23,669 nucleotides of DNA from Chara braunii (Eukaryota; Streptophyta; Charophyceae; Charales; Characeae): positions 290,742 through 314,410 of the forward strand of contig BFEA01000302.1 in assembly GCA_003427395.1 (NCBI GenBank), written 5' to 3'. The notes under the pieces are model-generated. The model was not told the origin of the DNA. It searched no databases and was given only the letters and a program-made list of their open reading frames with translations. Shown here in pieces: positions 9,067 through 18,789 of the stretch. The position numbers were made by a program, and so were the translations under genes. Each line of letters starts with the position of its first letter. The stretch's first letter is position 1.

Positions 9067-9366
9067 TTAAACCACTTGCTTCAAAAGCTTTTTAAGTGAG
9101 GCACCATCAACAGTTGTTTGATTGGGGCCCGGAGTCACCTTTTGTGATAATTTATATGTGATTCTCCATATTCCGATGTTTCGCACAAAACCTTCAAGAT
9201 CGTAGTAAACCCGTACGGGTTTTTTGTAACTATGAATCCAAAGGCCTAGTAAAAAGTCGATGCCTCAACTTACATGTTAAACTAGTTAGTCCTGTTTAAC
9301 ATCATAGAAATAAAATTGTTTGTGCATTCGACATGGCGATGAGCAGAAGGCAAATATGTTATCGAC
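9067..9366 (+). other. Stretch between the tRNA-like sequence and cassette copy 3
   Basis: No gene is supported in this interval. Similarity to the DNA upstream of cassette copy 1 is seen only over roughly the last 35 bases (ATGGCGATGAGCAGAAGG block, about 9332-9366). Confidence 0.35.
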
Positions 9367-9570
9367 ATGACACTAGCCAACATCGACCAACAAGCAAGAG
9401 TTAAAGACACAGATCGAACGCTAACACACACATGTGATGAAACATGGACAAAGATATTGTTGTTACTAAAGAAAACTATAGTGTATGACTATGAAAAAAA
9501 TTTCAAAATTTCACTTGCTGTCACACTTCTTATGGTCTTTCAAACAAGTCACAGATACTCCACCAGATAG
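9367..9570 (+). pseudogene. Unknown coding cassette, copy 3 of 3
   Basis: A 67-codon frame starts DMTLANIDQQA and continues to LLLLKKTIVYDYEKNF, then a hydrophobic stretch ending MVFQTSHRYSTR and a stop. VYDYE and DMTL.N.DQ are nearly identical to copy 1, and LLLKKTIV corresponds to LLRRGTV. The PVGT motif has decayed (LAVTL). The same frame upstream holds a stop (after HSTWR), so this copy is broken. Family unknown. Confidence 0.5.
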
Positions 9571-9853
9571 AACGTTCCACCAGGGCAACCACTGCAATCC
9601 AATACCACGTTTGATGCAGTGCCGCCAGGCGCAAACACACTACAACTTTTCAATACGTTATCATGTATCACGGCATACATGAGCATCTGCTTTGCTAACT
9701 TCTAGACTGTAAAGCCTACAAGAGAAATAGAAATGTTACAAGACTCATGTGTACATACAAACAGCTATATAAACATTTCTACACACGATGTTAGGAGGTT
9801 TCAGAACATTTCTCCTGTCTATTATTCTCTCTGTCCTCTGACGACATGTCTAC
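9571..9853 (+). other. Stretch between cassette copy 3 and palindromic element copy 2
   Basis: No gene seen. TATATAAA at 9766-9773 resembles a TATA box, but nothing downstream supports a promoter. Confidence 0.3.
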
Positions 9854-9855
9854 AA

Positions 9856-9960
9856 CCGTCTTCACCCGAATAGAATGCCCGGTCATTATACTTGTATCTG
9901 GACTCAAAATTGCACCAAATATGGCTATAATGATCGAGCGTTCTATTCGGGTGAAGACAA
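9856..9960. mobile_element. 105-bp near-palindromic foldback/MITE-like element, copy 2
   Basis: Same length and structure as 5382-5486. The left arm begins CCGTCTTCACCCGAATAGAA and the right arm ends TCGGGTGAAGACAA. The two arms pair over about 45-48 bases with mismatches. The right flank is TA (then GC), as in copy 1; the left flank is AA, which may be a mutated TA. Substitutions relative to copy 1 are scattered over both arms, so the copies are independent and not recent. A minus-strand open frame (9791-10081) simply reads through the element. Confidence 0.75.
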
Positions 9961-10020
9961 TAGCTTTATCATCTACTTCTCTGGCGTTGTGAAACTTCTC
10001 TAGCATAAAATTAGCCCTGG

Positions 10021-10121
10021 CGTGCAAAAGTATAAATCCCTCCGGCGTAGCAGTTATTTGCAATTCAGTTGTTGTTTTCACACCACAAACATGGTACTAC
10101 ATGCAGACGCATGCTACGGAA
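10021..10121 (+). repeat. Dispersed repeat, copy A (partner at 10553-10644)
   Basis: Shared blocks in order: TGCAAAAGT, AGCA, TTGTTGTTTTCACACC, ATGGYACTACATGCARACGC and GGAA. Copy A follows the palindromic element by 60 bases. The pair may mark the ends or units of an unrecognised element that includes the microsatellite between them. Confidence 0.6.
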
Positions 10122-10349
10122 ACTCATGTCCCGATAGTATTCTACCAGCAAATGAAAGTCGTAAAAACTACTAAAAAGGCAAAGCAAAGAAATATCATAA
10201 ACAGATGAAAATGACCGCAAGGGTCAGTGATCTCTATCATACTCTAGGGCTCGTTATTAAGGAAGAAGGTAAAGTTTTTGCACTTGACAGATATCCTCAG
10301 CCGTGTATGTCAAGCACCCCATCCTCTGCCCTCCTTTGGTACCTCTCTT

Positions 10350-10471
<122 letters not shown>

Positions 10472-10552
10472 GCAAGAAGAACAAAGCGACCCAAGAAAGA
10501 AAGGAAGCATGTCCACTATTAGAAGATTTTTAGACATTTCTTATCTGTAATT

Positions 10553-10644
10553 CATGCAAAAGTCCCGTCGAAGCAATTGCTTGCGGGTCACTTGTTGTTT
10601 TCACACCTGAGATATGGCACTACATGCAAACGCATGTTCTGGAA
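10553..10644 (+). repeat. Dispersed repeat, copy B (partner at 10021-10121)
   Basis: Direct-orientation partner of copy A, with the same block order and about ten bases shorter. It contains the palindrome AGCAATTGCT, which is absent from copy A. Confidence 0.6.
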
Positions 10645-11338
10645 GTGAGGTTGTTTCACAAACATTTTTGCAGCACTCCCTTATTGTTGTTAAAGTTTTC
10701 TATATTCAACACCTTTGCAAGTAAATCAATTACGACGCACACTATGTCCCTCCATCATTTCCATGTCACATCTCATCACAACCATTTCCTCAAATGACCT
10801 TCCTTTTCCCATATCAGACTAAATAACCATAGAGCCCTTCAGTGACCGATCATCCACAGATGACTGCCCTGCCCACTCCCAACTACTTAACAACGAGAAC
10901 CTACCTGAAACAACAAGGAGCTACTCTCTCCATTGTGCTCGTAATTTGTGAGTTGTCAAACTCAGAAAATGTACAACCTTGGAACACTGCCTTCTAGACT
11001 GCCCCATGGTCGCTGATGAGACCGATCGGTCACCACCGTTCGTGCTTAATCTGTTTCAGTACACCCACCTCGCCTGCTCATGGCAGCGTCACATATGAGA
11101 TGCTCCTGTGAGAAACAACAACACCGCAAGGGCTTCGATAACAGACACGATAACAGCCCGAACACACAAAACCTGAAAAGATCTGCAAGCCAGACTCCAG
11201 CAAGAAGAAAACAATGCCTAAGCTGATGCAAATGATCGACAGCTTTTGCGCCACATGGGTGAATCAAAATCACAGACTGTGTAAGGTAGACCAAACCCGG
11301 ACCCACAACTTGCAATAGCAAACTTTACGTCTCTACAG
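10645..11338 (+). other. Unassigned stretch before the retroposon
   Basis: No gene recognised. A 91-codon minus-strand frame (11046-11321) has no family resemblance. No repeat shared with other parts of the window was noticed. Confidence 0.4.
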
Positions 11339-11379
11339 CGAAAGGGTACAAGTTTTTTTTTTTTTTTGGGGGGGGGGGG

Positions 11380-11791
11380 CTAATCTTAAAATTAAATTAA
11401 AGTCTTTAACTCAGAAAAAAAATATTCAAAAATCTATTCTTAAATTCACAATGGACTGGGTGAAGGGTCCTCGGGAGCAAGGAATTGGACAAGTGGTATG
11501 GCCTGATGAGAATGAGTCTGTGATATCTCTAAAAAAAAATTACTTGCTACATTTTAATGACTAGTTTGATATTCAGCCAGGGGAATTCCTCAGAGATGCT
11601 GCATGTTTTTTTGAATTGTTCCCTCCCTCAAAGTTAGTTTAGTAGAATCTCGATAGTTTGGTGGAGGGGATTCAGATAATGAAGAATGATTCATCATCAT
11701 TATGAGGATTGAAACTGCTAGAGGGGAATGTTCTATATGGCGGTCTGTTCAGGACTGAAGAGGTGGTTTTGATTCTTCTGAACTCTTATCA
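11380..11791 (+). repeat. Tandem unit 1 of the retroposon
   Basis: 412 bases that match 11811-12222 with few differences, one being an A9 versus C-A8 change at about 11531. The preceding 19 bases of the full unit are replaced by the poly-G junction. Confidence 0.9.
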
Positions 11792-11810
11792 GAAATTAGG
11801 GCTCAATGGG

Positions 11811-12222
11811 CTAATCTTAAAATTAAATTAAAGTCTTTAACTCAGAAAAAACATATCCAAAAATCTATTCTTAAATTCACAATGGACTGGCTAGGGGGTC
11901 CTCAGGAGCAAGGAATTGGACAAGTGGTATGGCCTGATGAGAATGAGTCTGTAATGCCTCTCAAAAAAAATACTTGCTACATTTTAATGACTAGTTTGAT
12001 ATTCAACCAGGGGAATTCCTTAGAGATGCTGCATGTTTTTTTGAACTGTTCTCTCCCTCAAAGTTAGTTTTAGTGGAATCTCAATGGTTTGGTGGAGGGG
12101 GTTCGGATAATGAAGAATGATTCATCACCATTATGAGGATTGAAACTGCTAGAGTGGAATGTTCTATATGGCGGTCTGTTCAGGACTGAAGAGGTGGTTT
12201 TGATTCTTTTGAACTCTTATCA
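11811..12222 (+). repeat. Tandem unit 2 of the retroposon
   Basis: Matches unit 1 at an offset of 431. With its 19-base lead (11792-11810, GAAATTAGGGCTCAATGGG) it forms the complete unit and keeps the EIRAQW codons. The open frame runs on through WPDENESV to a stop at about 12065-12067. Because 431 is not a multiple of three, the two units could not be read in one continuous frame. Confidence 0.9.
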
Positions 12223-12226
12223 AGTT

Positions 12227-12353
12227 GTATCACTTGACATTTTTTATGTATAAGGGACGCTGAACCCGGTTTTCAGCAAGTGATACTTCCCACCAATAGA
12301 CTGGAGTCTCAACTGGGTGATTAGGAATGGATGCTCGCATCACCATTCCTAAT
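12227..12353 (+). other. Two 3' stem-loops just before the poly(A) tail
   Basis: Hairpin 1: GTATCACTTG (12227-12236) pairs perfectly with CAAGTGATAC (12277-12286) and encloses a smaller GCTGAA/TTCAGC stem (12259-12264, 12272-12277). Hairpin 2: ATTAGGAATGG (12320-12330) pairs with CCATTCCTAAT (12343-12353), with an inner ATGC/GCAT stem. It ends 16 bases before the A-run. In several LINE/SINE pairs a 3' stem-loop is the recognition site for the reverse transcriptase; that role here is inference. Confidence 0.7.
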
Positions 12354-12411
12354 GACTTCAGTTGTGTTTAAAAAAAAAAAAAAAAAAAAAAAAAACGAAA
12401 GGGTACAAGTT

Positions 12412-12815
12412 ATTTCCCTCAGATCACGTATATGCAACAGGAGTTCTAACCAACCAACTTTTTGTACTCAATCCCCACAGAACCTCCGCCCATCCCCTTT
12501 ACTCCTTCCCTCCCCCCCAATCACTGACTCCTCTCATGACCTGACCCCTCCCTTCTCCCCTCCCTCTCCCCAACTATCAGCCTTCCTTGTCACCTCCCTT
12601 GTCGTCTCCCATTCCCTCCCTTTCCCACATCCTTCTGCCAACCAGGACGGACTTCTTCCAGAGAAGAGAAGTCATGATGTCTTCTTCTACTGATGAGAAG
12701 ACAAGCAGCAATAGCAAGCCCCATGATCCTTCCACAACACAGCAGCTGGCCTTTAGTCGCCGGATCTCCATGCTGGGGTGGGGTGAAGTGTTCATCTTGG
12801 GGCTTCACTTTCACC
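12412..12815 (+). other. Pyrimidine-rich stretch with a short Ser/Thr-rich open frame
   Basis: 12480-12650 is strongly C/T-rich. A frame from 12677 begins MSSSTDEKTSSNSKPHDPS and continues without any recognised domain. Overlapping frames on both strands of similar length argue against a real gene. Confidence 0.3.
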
Positions 12816-12818
12816 CCA

Positions 12819-12890
12819 GCCCACTTAGCCTTATGGTTAGGTGTTGCCTGTCGAGCCGAGAGTTGTGTGTTCGAGTCCTGTATATTCGAC
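12819..12890 (+). repeat. tRNA-like sequence on the plus strand
   Basis: TTAGCCTTATGGTTAGGTG forms a D-arm (GCCT/AGGT) with an A-box. TGTTCGAGTCC is a good B-box at the right distance. The anticodon-loop region CCTGTCGA recalls tRNA-Asp (GTC). The anticodon and acceptor stems pair poorly, so it is probably a SINE head or pseudogene. Confidence 0.4.
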
Positions 12891-13447
12891 ATACACACTT
12901 TAGCAAGGCTTTATCAGGGATGTACTTACATACATGCACTGCCCTCTTTGAAGTCAGAAAGGCTAGCCGTTTAAAAAGTATTCTCATAAGGTGAAAAACC
13001 TGCCTGCCCACAACTTCCGACTAATAGATATAGCCCTCCCCGCATCTTCATGAGTGTGCAATCGTACCAGTACACATCATGACACAAGCTGCGTTGGGAA
13101 CCACAACCCAATAGTGAGAATATGAGAGCACAGGGTCTGACACGTTATGCTTCTAAACGTTGACAAATTCCTGAGGTCAATATTGAACCAAAAATTGAAC
13201 ACTCTTTGTCACTGCTTGGGGCAGATGAACATCAATTGTGTGCTACAAGTCCACTTGTACAGGTTAGCACGAACCACCGATTCCTCGCAGGGGAGACTGC
13301 CTAATGCAAGCAGTGAAGAGAATATGTACCTCCTGAATTCCATAGTATCCATACTATTCGCTTTTCACGTTTTGTAGTTCTACAAATTTATGGCCAACCC
13401 CAACCTACCAAAAAGGAATGGCTACAACATTATCATTCACGAACCGA
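12891..13447 (+). other. Unassigned stretch
   Basis: No gene seen. TTTGTAGTTCTACAAAT near 13371-13388 is a short inverted repeat. Confidence 0.35.
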
Positions 13448-13597
13448 CCCTGTGTGTTGTCACTCCAATCTCACACCAGCGGTCTGTTCTTAGACCGGTA
13501 GGTCCAGCGTTCGGGTTGCTCCCCCTGTATGTTGTCACTCCAATCTCACACCATCGGACTGTTCTTAGACCGGTAGGTCCAGCGTCCGGGTTGCTCC
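13448..13597 (+). repeat. 75-bp tandem duplication
   Basis: Units 13448-13522 and 13523-13597 both run from CCCTGTRTGTTGTCACTCC to GGGTTGCTCCCC and differ at only a few positions, so the duplication is recent. Each unit contains an inverted pair, GGTCTGTTCTTAGACC. Confidence 0.9.
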
Positions 13598-14112
13598 CCT
13601 GGACGATTGAGTATATGTTTGTCTCATTGCTTCATTTATTCCTTGATCCGGTTAGTCGTACTTAGTCAAGTACTGAAAACTACAAGAAAAAAAATATATG
13701 ATCGTTTTTGTAGTTCTTGAAGTTTTTCCGTGAGTGCAGTCTTTTGCATGCATCAGTTTCCATGGACCCAATAAGCCTCGTTTGCTGCCAGCTTCCCCAC
13801 TCTCTCCACTTCGGTCAGCAGCACTCTGATTACCGCCGCATGCAAAACAGAACCAAACGCACACTGACAAACCTTGCCCTGCCTCAGCTTACGTCCTTCG
13901 ACGATGGAGCTCGCTTGATCTGACATGCTCAGATTTGTTGCCGACCTCAGTATGCCTAGGCACTGCAATTTTTTTTTTTTTTTTTTTTTAATTCCCAACA
14001 CGGGTATCCAGTATTTCCATGTCATTACCCCACCACGAACCAAACGCCAGCGACAGAACAAATTAGGGTCACCCATCTATCTTTTTTTTTTTTTTAACAG
14101 GGGCGCAGTGCT
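13598..14112 (+). other. Stretch with two long T runs
   Basis: T21 at 13969-13989 and T14 at 14082-14095 could be the poly(A) tails of minus-strand retroposons, possibly including the 3' end of the LINE. I found no matching target duplications. Short open frames on both strands have no family resemblance. AACTACAA/TTGTAGTT (13678-13715) is a small inverted repeat. Confidence 0.35.
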
Positions 14113-14414
14113 CTATAGCTATAATGGATTGCTGACAAGTCTCGGACTCTCTTGACTTCCCGGGAATGTTATGTCACATGCAAGGACACAGGTTGCCTCG
14201 TTTGACCTTGCACCCTATACCTAGACTTTTCTCAGACCCCTCTGAGGCCCTGCGATCTTTGATCTATAGCTATAATGGATTGCTGACAAGTCTCTGACTC
14301 TCTTGACTTCCCGGGAATGTTATGTCTCGCGCAAGGACACAAGTTGCCTCGTTTGACCCTGTACCCTATACCTAAATTAATCACCCTAAGACTTTTCTCA
14401 GACCCCTCTAGGAC
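14113..14414 (+). repeat. Tandem duplication, period 151 bp
   Basis: Both units start CTATAGCTATAATGGATTGC (14113 and 14264) and run to CTTTTCTCAGACCCCTCT. Unit 2 has about 15 extra bases bounded by CCTA repeats, while unit 1 has a single CCTA at that place. No coding function is seen. Confidence 0.9.
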
Positions 14415-15010
14415 CACAAACGCAGCGTTTGACCCCAGCATACTCACTTATGTGATTTTGAGCCCAATTCATCGAATCAGAGCTCATGCTACCACATACC
14501 AGGACAAAGTCCCACTTTCAAAGCAGATTTGATTCAACCCCCGCATGTGGACATGTTTAAAGCACAATGGATTTCACACCTGAATATAGACATGTTTATG
14601 GAGAGAAGCCGAAAATCGTGAAAAGGCGGGGTACACGTAGGGTTCATCAAGCCAGAAACATACCTTATATATGTTCATTTTCAGGGTGCGCTATCTTCAA
14701 GGGAAAACGAAAGTTTCACCACGCCACTGGGGGCAACGAAACAGCTGAGAAATAGAACTACAGAGAAAACAAAAGCGAAGCTCGGTAATGCTCCCGGTAT
14801 TTTTCTTTGAATATGCTATATCATGAATGATCGACGTAATTTCTTGCTCCCCACCAACGGATGCCGCTAAGCATTCAATCTTTCGAGCCCTCTGCTCTTC
14901 ATTCCTATTCCTAATGTAGTTGCAATCTTAATCACCGGCTTGCTGGGCAACCGCCCCCAATGACACTCCTACCACCCCTCCCCAAAAGAAACCTGCCGAA
15001 TTCCCCTCAA
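14415..15010 (+). other. Unassigned stretch downstream of the LINE (LINE 3' side)
   Basis: No gene recognised. Part of this may be LINE 3' untranslated sequence, read on the minus strand, but no poly(A) junction was located between 14415 and 15010. Confidence 0.35.
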
Positions 15011-15563
15011 CTTTGCCAATCTCCTGTGACTTAAAAACTGAGTGCCTTGGTACTTTTGAAGGCAACCCTGAATCATTTGTACACTACCTTGTCCAACACA
15101 TAAATCCTCTGGCAACACCCACCCCCAAGTACCTTAATTATCCCGTACCACCTTTATTAATGCAAACTAAGTCTATACTGAGGAAACCGTATGTCCCCCT
15201 TCCATTATTAACTACCCCCTACGATAACCAGGAGCACAACTTGAGTCTCCCTTCCTTATCCACGGCTGCCAACCACTCCTTCCCGCCACACCAGGTGCTC
15301 ATAAACCATTTGAAACTTCTCATCCGCTTGTGTCTTCCTCTGCAGTTCCTGTCCACCCATATCTGATAGCTTAATCTGAGTTTTATCAGTGCTTTGGTTT
15401 CTGCATCTGACATGCCCCTCCCCTAGAAACATGACCGGTTCCTGTGTTCCCAAATAACAGATATAATTACCGATCTACAAACCTGCACAACGTAGCCAGT
15501 ACCATGGTCCAAGGGAAGGTTGTCTGGTGGAAGACCCAGTAACACCAAACTTTTGTCCCATTC

Positions 15564-15854
15564 CTAGTGTACCGACGAGAAACTGGACCAGTGCTGCGAC
15601 CACCATTTCCAAACTCTGTTTGAGGCAGAGCAATCCCACCACAGATGAGAAAACGACTCAAAGGGCCAGGTACACCGTCTACATGAGAGGTTTACTGTCA
15701 TCCCTTTGCTTGCCAGCCACAATGCTGAAGGTGTTACTTGCCATGCCATTAGCCAGAGTAAGGTCGCGTACCTTTGAGATGGAATAACAGTCAGTTGTTT
15801 CCAGAGCCTGGGCATACGCCTTGTTATATCCTCCCCTTCGAACTCAGAGGTCAC
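15564..15854 (-). other. ORF2 C-terminal zf-RVT domain
   Basis: The frame keeps the zinc-binding pattern after the RT: LLWLMAWQVTPSALWLASKG, then C-R-R-C, then ESFSHLWWDCSASNRVW. The C-x2-C...H...C spacing and the surrounding Trp residues match the zf-RVT family of plant LINEs. A frame change near 15851 joins it to the preceding segment (15851-16084). Confidence 0.8.
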
Positions 15855-16773
15855 TCCCCATCACTGAGTAAATACAGCAAGAGGTTGTTTCTTAGGCATA
15901 GATACCCTGGCTGAGGGATTGTAGTTTCCCAGGGGTAGAGATGTTCCTCCTGTTCCAAGGCCTCTCCATGCCTATGCCCCGGGTCCAATCTACGTTCAAT
16001 AAGAGGCTGATTTTTTTTTTTTTTTAAATGAAAACAACTCGAGTAAATGCTAGGGGTGTTGATAAGAGCAGACACCACTAGCATGCTCGGGGAGGCTCAA
16101 CACTACTACGTGGTTGGCCTTAGTCTCCCACCGTTCCTCCACCCGAATCTGGGATAGTTCAGGTCCCATCCCCGGTGCCTACAGATCCTTCTCAATTTTT
16201 AAGAGTAGTTGATCGTCTGTTCTTCTCCATGCTTGCCGATTTCTACAGCCTTCTGCATCAACGCCAGTGAGTTTCCAACAGATCACTGGGTGTTCCTCCA
16301 GTGGCTCTGAAGTTACAATATACCATGTGCCAGGAGGATCCACTGCCTCCGGGTGAAGAATATTCTTCCATTCCTTTAGAATAGCATTAATAACACCCAA
16401 CACCTTTTTTTTTTTTTTTTTTTTTTTTGACATCAAAGCCCTTTTTGTAAGGCCACTATCCCGGCAGTGGTCAGAAAACCACCGGAATTGAGGCCTTGGT
16501 TGTTGGGCTGCTCCATCTATTGGTGGGGAGTGACACCGTTTCTTCCACCTTGTGCAGATTACCCAGTTCCTCCCGAACCTGTGTCAAGGTTTTTCATTGT
16601 CCCGTCAGTCCGTCCCACAGATCCTGTACGTGCAGAGATCCCCGTTAGATCCAGCTGTCCCCAAAGCTACCAACTTCCCTATTTGCTTTAAAATTGCAGC
16701 CTTCGGGGTTCAAAATCCTGGGATTATCGAGCATTGGCTGATTCAGTACCTCCTCCTTGGTGACCGGTTCAGT

Positions 16774-18276
16774 TCATTGGTTGGGTTTAACTTTCCTCCA
16801 GGCGTGTATAATGTCTGCCCGAAACTTCGATCGGACTTGTCGGTTCAGGAAAGAGTCCAACTGCAAGCAAGTCCACACATCCCTTGGTGTCCTGAGATTC
16901 CACTCTCTTGACAAGATGTGCTCAGCGAGCAAGATCCAGTGGTCATCAACTTCATTGTTGATGGCTCTAGGGATCCACTTTGCTAGCAGCAGACAATTCT
17001 TGTCCCCTGGGTCCATTAGGCCCTGTCCGCCTTCCTCCCTTGGGAAGGATATATATTCTCATGCCACCTTAGATATGAACCCGTCATCCTTTCCTTCTCT
17101 CAGTTTCCAAATAAATTGAGCGGTCAGTCTACGGACAAACGTGATGAAAGATTTTTGTAACCTACGGACTGTTCCTATGTGCCACAACATGGAGAAAAGT
17201 GAGGTATTCACCTAATTCCCTGCCAAAAAAGGATAGATGCAGTGTCGAGCCCCATGCAATTATTCTGGCGATTAACTTATTTTGAATCAGCCCTTCGTGG
17301 ATGTCTTGGCAGTTTTTCAAGGCAACCATCACGCCTAAGAAGCGCTCGGCTTCCCCCTCCCCTATCCTATTCATTCCCCAATCCACCGTAACGGTTAGGG
17401 ACATAGATTGTGGAAGGAAAAAAACCGACTTGTTCCAGTTAATAGTAGCCTAAAAAAACAGGCAGAATTCGTCCAATAGTTCTTTCAATGAGTTCAGAAC
17501 CGTGACGGGGTTCTCACAAATGGCAAACAAATTGTCTGCCAAAGCTTTGACTTTGCATGCCGACCGAGAGGTTGTGAGTCCAACTATCTCTAGACGACAG
17601 CTAATATTGCAGAGGATTGCCTTAAGCTGTAAAACGAAGATCAAAGGCGCTAGATGACATCCTCGCCTAAAAGATCACGTCAGCGAAAATCGGTCCGACA
17701 GGAACCCATTTACCATAACAACGGCTATGGAAAATGTATAGAGCGTTGTGATCCAGTGACAAAAGTTCTCACCAAACCCCATATGACGCAGAGTTGTGAG
17801 CACAAATGTCCAGTGGACTCTGTCGTACGCTTTCTCCAGGTCCAACAATAGCACCGTCGATGGTCTCTATTCACCCTCAATTATCTCTAACGCTTCTACT
17901 GTTGTTACGATATTCTCAAAAATGGAATTATCTCTAACGCTTCTACTGTTGTTACGATATTGTCAAAAATGGATCTCCCATGAACAAATGTTGCTTGATC
18001 TCTTGCCACTAGGTCAGGTAGGTATCGTGTCAGTCGTCTTGCCAATGTCTTTGTCAAGATCTTGTAGGATACGTTCAATCTGGAGATGGGTCGTCAATTT
18101 TTAATTTCATTTTTTCGGCCTTTCTTATATAGCAATGTGACTACACCATAACGCATGCTTGACGTAAGGTTCACGCCTACTAAAATACCATTGTAGAACT
18201 CTATCAGTAGCTCCTTCAACTCTGAGCCCGAGGCCTTACCTTTGGTCATCGACCTTAGCGTCTGTTTGACCTCCAT
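16774..18276 (-). other. ORF2 reverse transcriptase domain, catalytic motif C mutated
   Basis: Recognisable blocks: KGKASGSELKELLIEFYNGI; RPISRLNVSYKILTKTLARR after a TGG-to-TGA stop; DQATFVHGRSIFDNI; motif A LLLDLEKAYDRVHW; motif B RRGCHLAPLIF; motif C as ALADNLFAI, where Y/F-A-D-D is expected; and the thumb-side segment GQGLMDPGDKNCLLLAKWI. The 47-bp tandem duplication at 17880-17973 lies just before motif A and shifts the frame. Loss of the second Asp of motif C would abolish polymerisation even without the frameshifts. Confidence 0.85.
17880..17973 (-). repeat. 47-bp tandem duplication inside the RT
   Basis: Units 17880-17926 and 17927-17973 differ at one base (TATTCTC versus TATTGTC on the plus strand). 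The sequence encodes the FDNIVTTVEALEII part of the RT. As 47 is not a multiple of three, the duplication breaks the frame. Confidence 0.95.
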
Positions 18277-18789
18277 CTCCGTTACCGGCTTATCCTAATC
18301 GAACCTCCCAAAATGGGGAGACGTGTCTCCACTACCTCCCACAGACTAGACAGATCAGATTGGCCTCGAGCGATTTCGGCGGGGTTACTTTGCGGCGTTA
18401 GCATGTCCTGGTAGTATAGTTCAGCATATAGGCACATGGTTGCCGAGGTCCTGGCAACGGGAGCTTCTTCATTAAATGGATGAGATATGGATTTTCTCTT
18501 GTTGACTGTAACGTGGTAACAACCGTTGAAAAGTAGCCTTCACCATTCTATCCCCTGACTCTATTCCTTTAATTTTAAGAATCTCTACCCATCTTTCAGA
18601 TTTCCTTTCTTGGATCGCATCCCATTTCTTCAATCTTTGAGCCCTCTCTACTCCCCACCAATAAGCCTCCCGAGATCTGATTGGTAGCAAAGTTACTTGA
18701 TTCTCCACATCCTCTACTGCCCTTTTGGCTGCAACTTCTTCCTTATTCTGATCTAATGCCGAATCTTGGAGAAAATACTCAACAATCTC

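Larger units (their letters stand above)
11339..12411 (+). mobile_element. Retroposon insertion with 16-bp target-site duplication
   Basis: CGAAAGGGTACAAGTT occurs exactly at 11339-11354 and again at 12396-12411, flanking a body that ends in 26 A (12370-12395). This is the mark of target-primed reverse transcription by LINE machinery. The 5' junction is T15 followed by G12 (11353-11379), then the body begins in mid-unit, so the copy is 5' truncated. Inside is a 431-bp tandem repeat, then a unique 3' segment with two hairpins. The encoded fragment (EIRAQWANLKIKLKSLTQKK, then EQGIGQVVWPDENES) has a diverged relative at 2262-2771. Whether the parent is a LINE, a non-autonomous retroposon or a host mRNA is not resolved. 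Confidence 0.9.

Noticed and set aside
13969-14095. Poly(A) tail of the LINE at 15-22 kb
   Set aside because: T21 and T14 have the right polarity, but neither flank is repeated at the LINE 5' side, and more than 900 bases of unassigned sequence lie between.
13448-14414. CRISPR-like array
   Set aside because: Only two units each, with no short repeat/spacer alternation, and the context is eukaryotic. These are tandem duplications.
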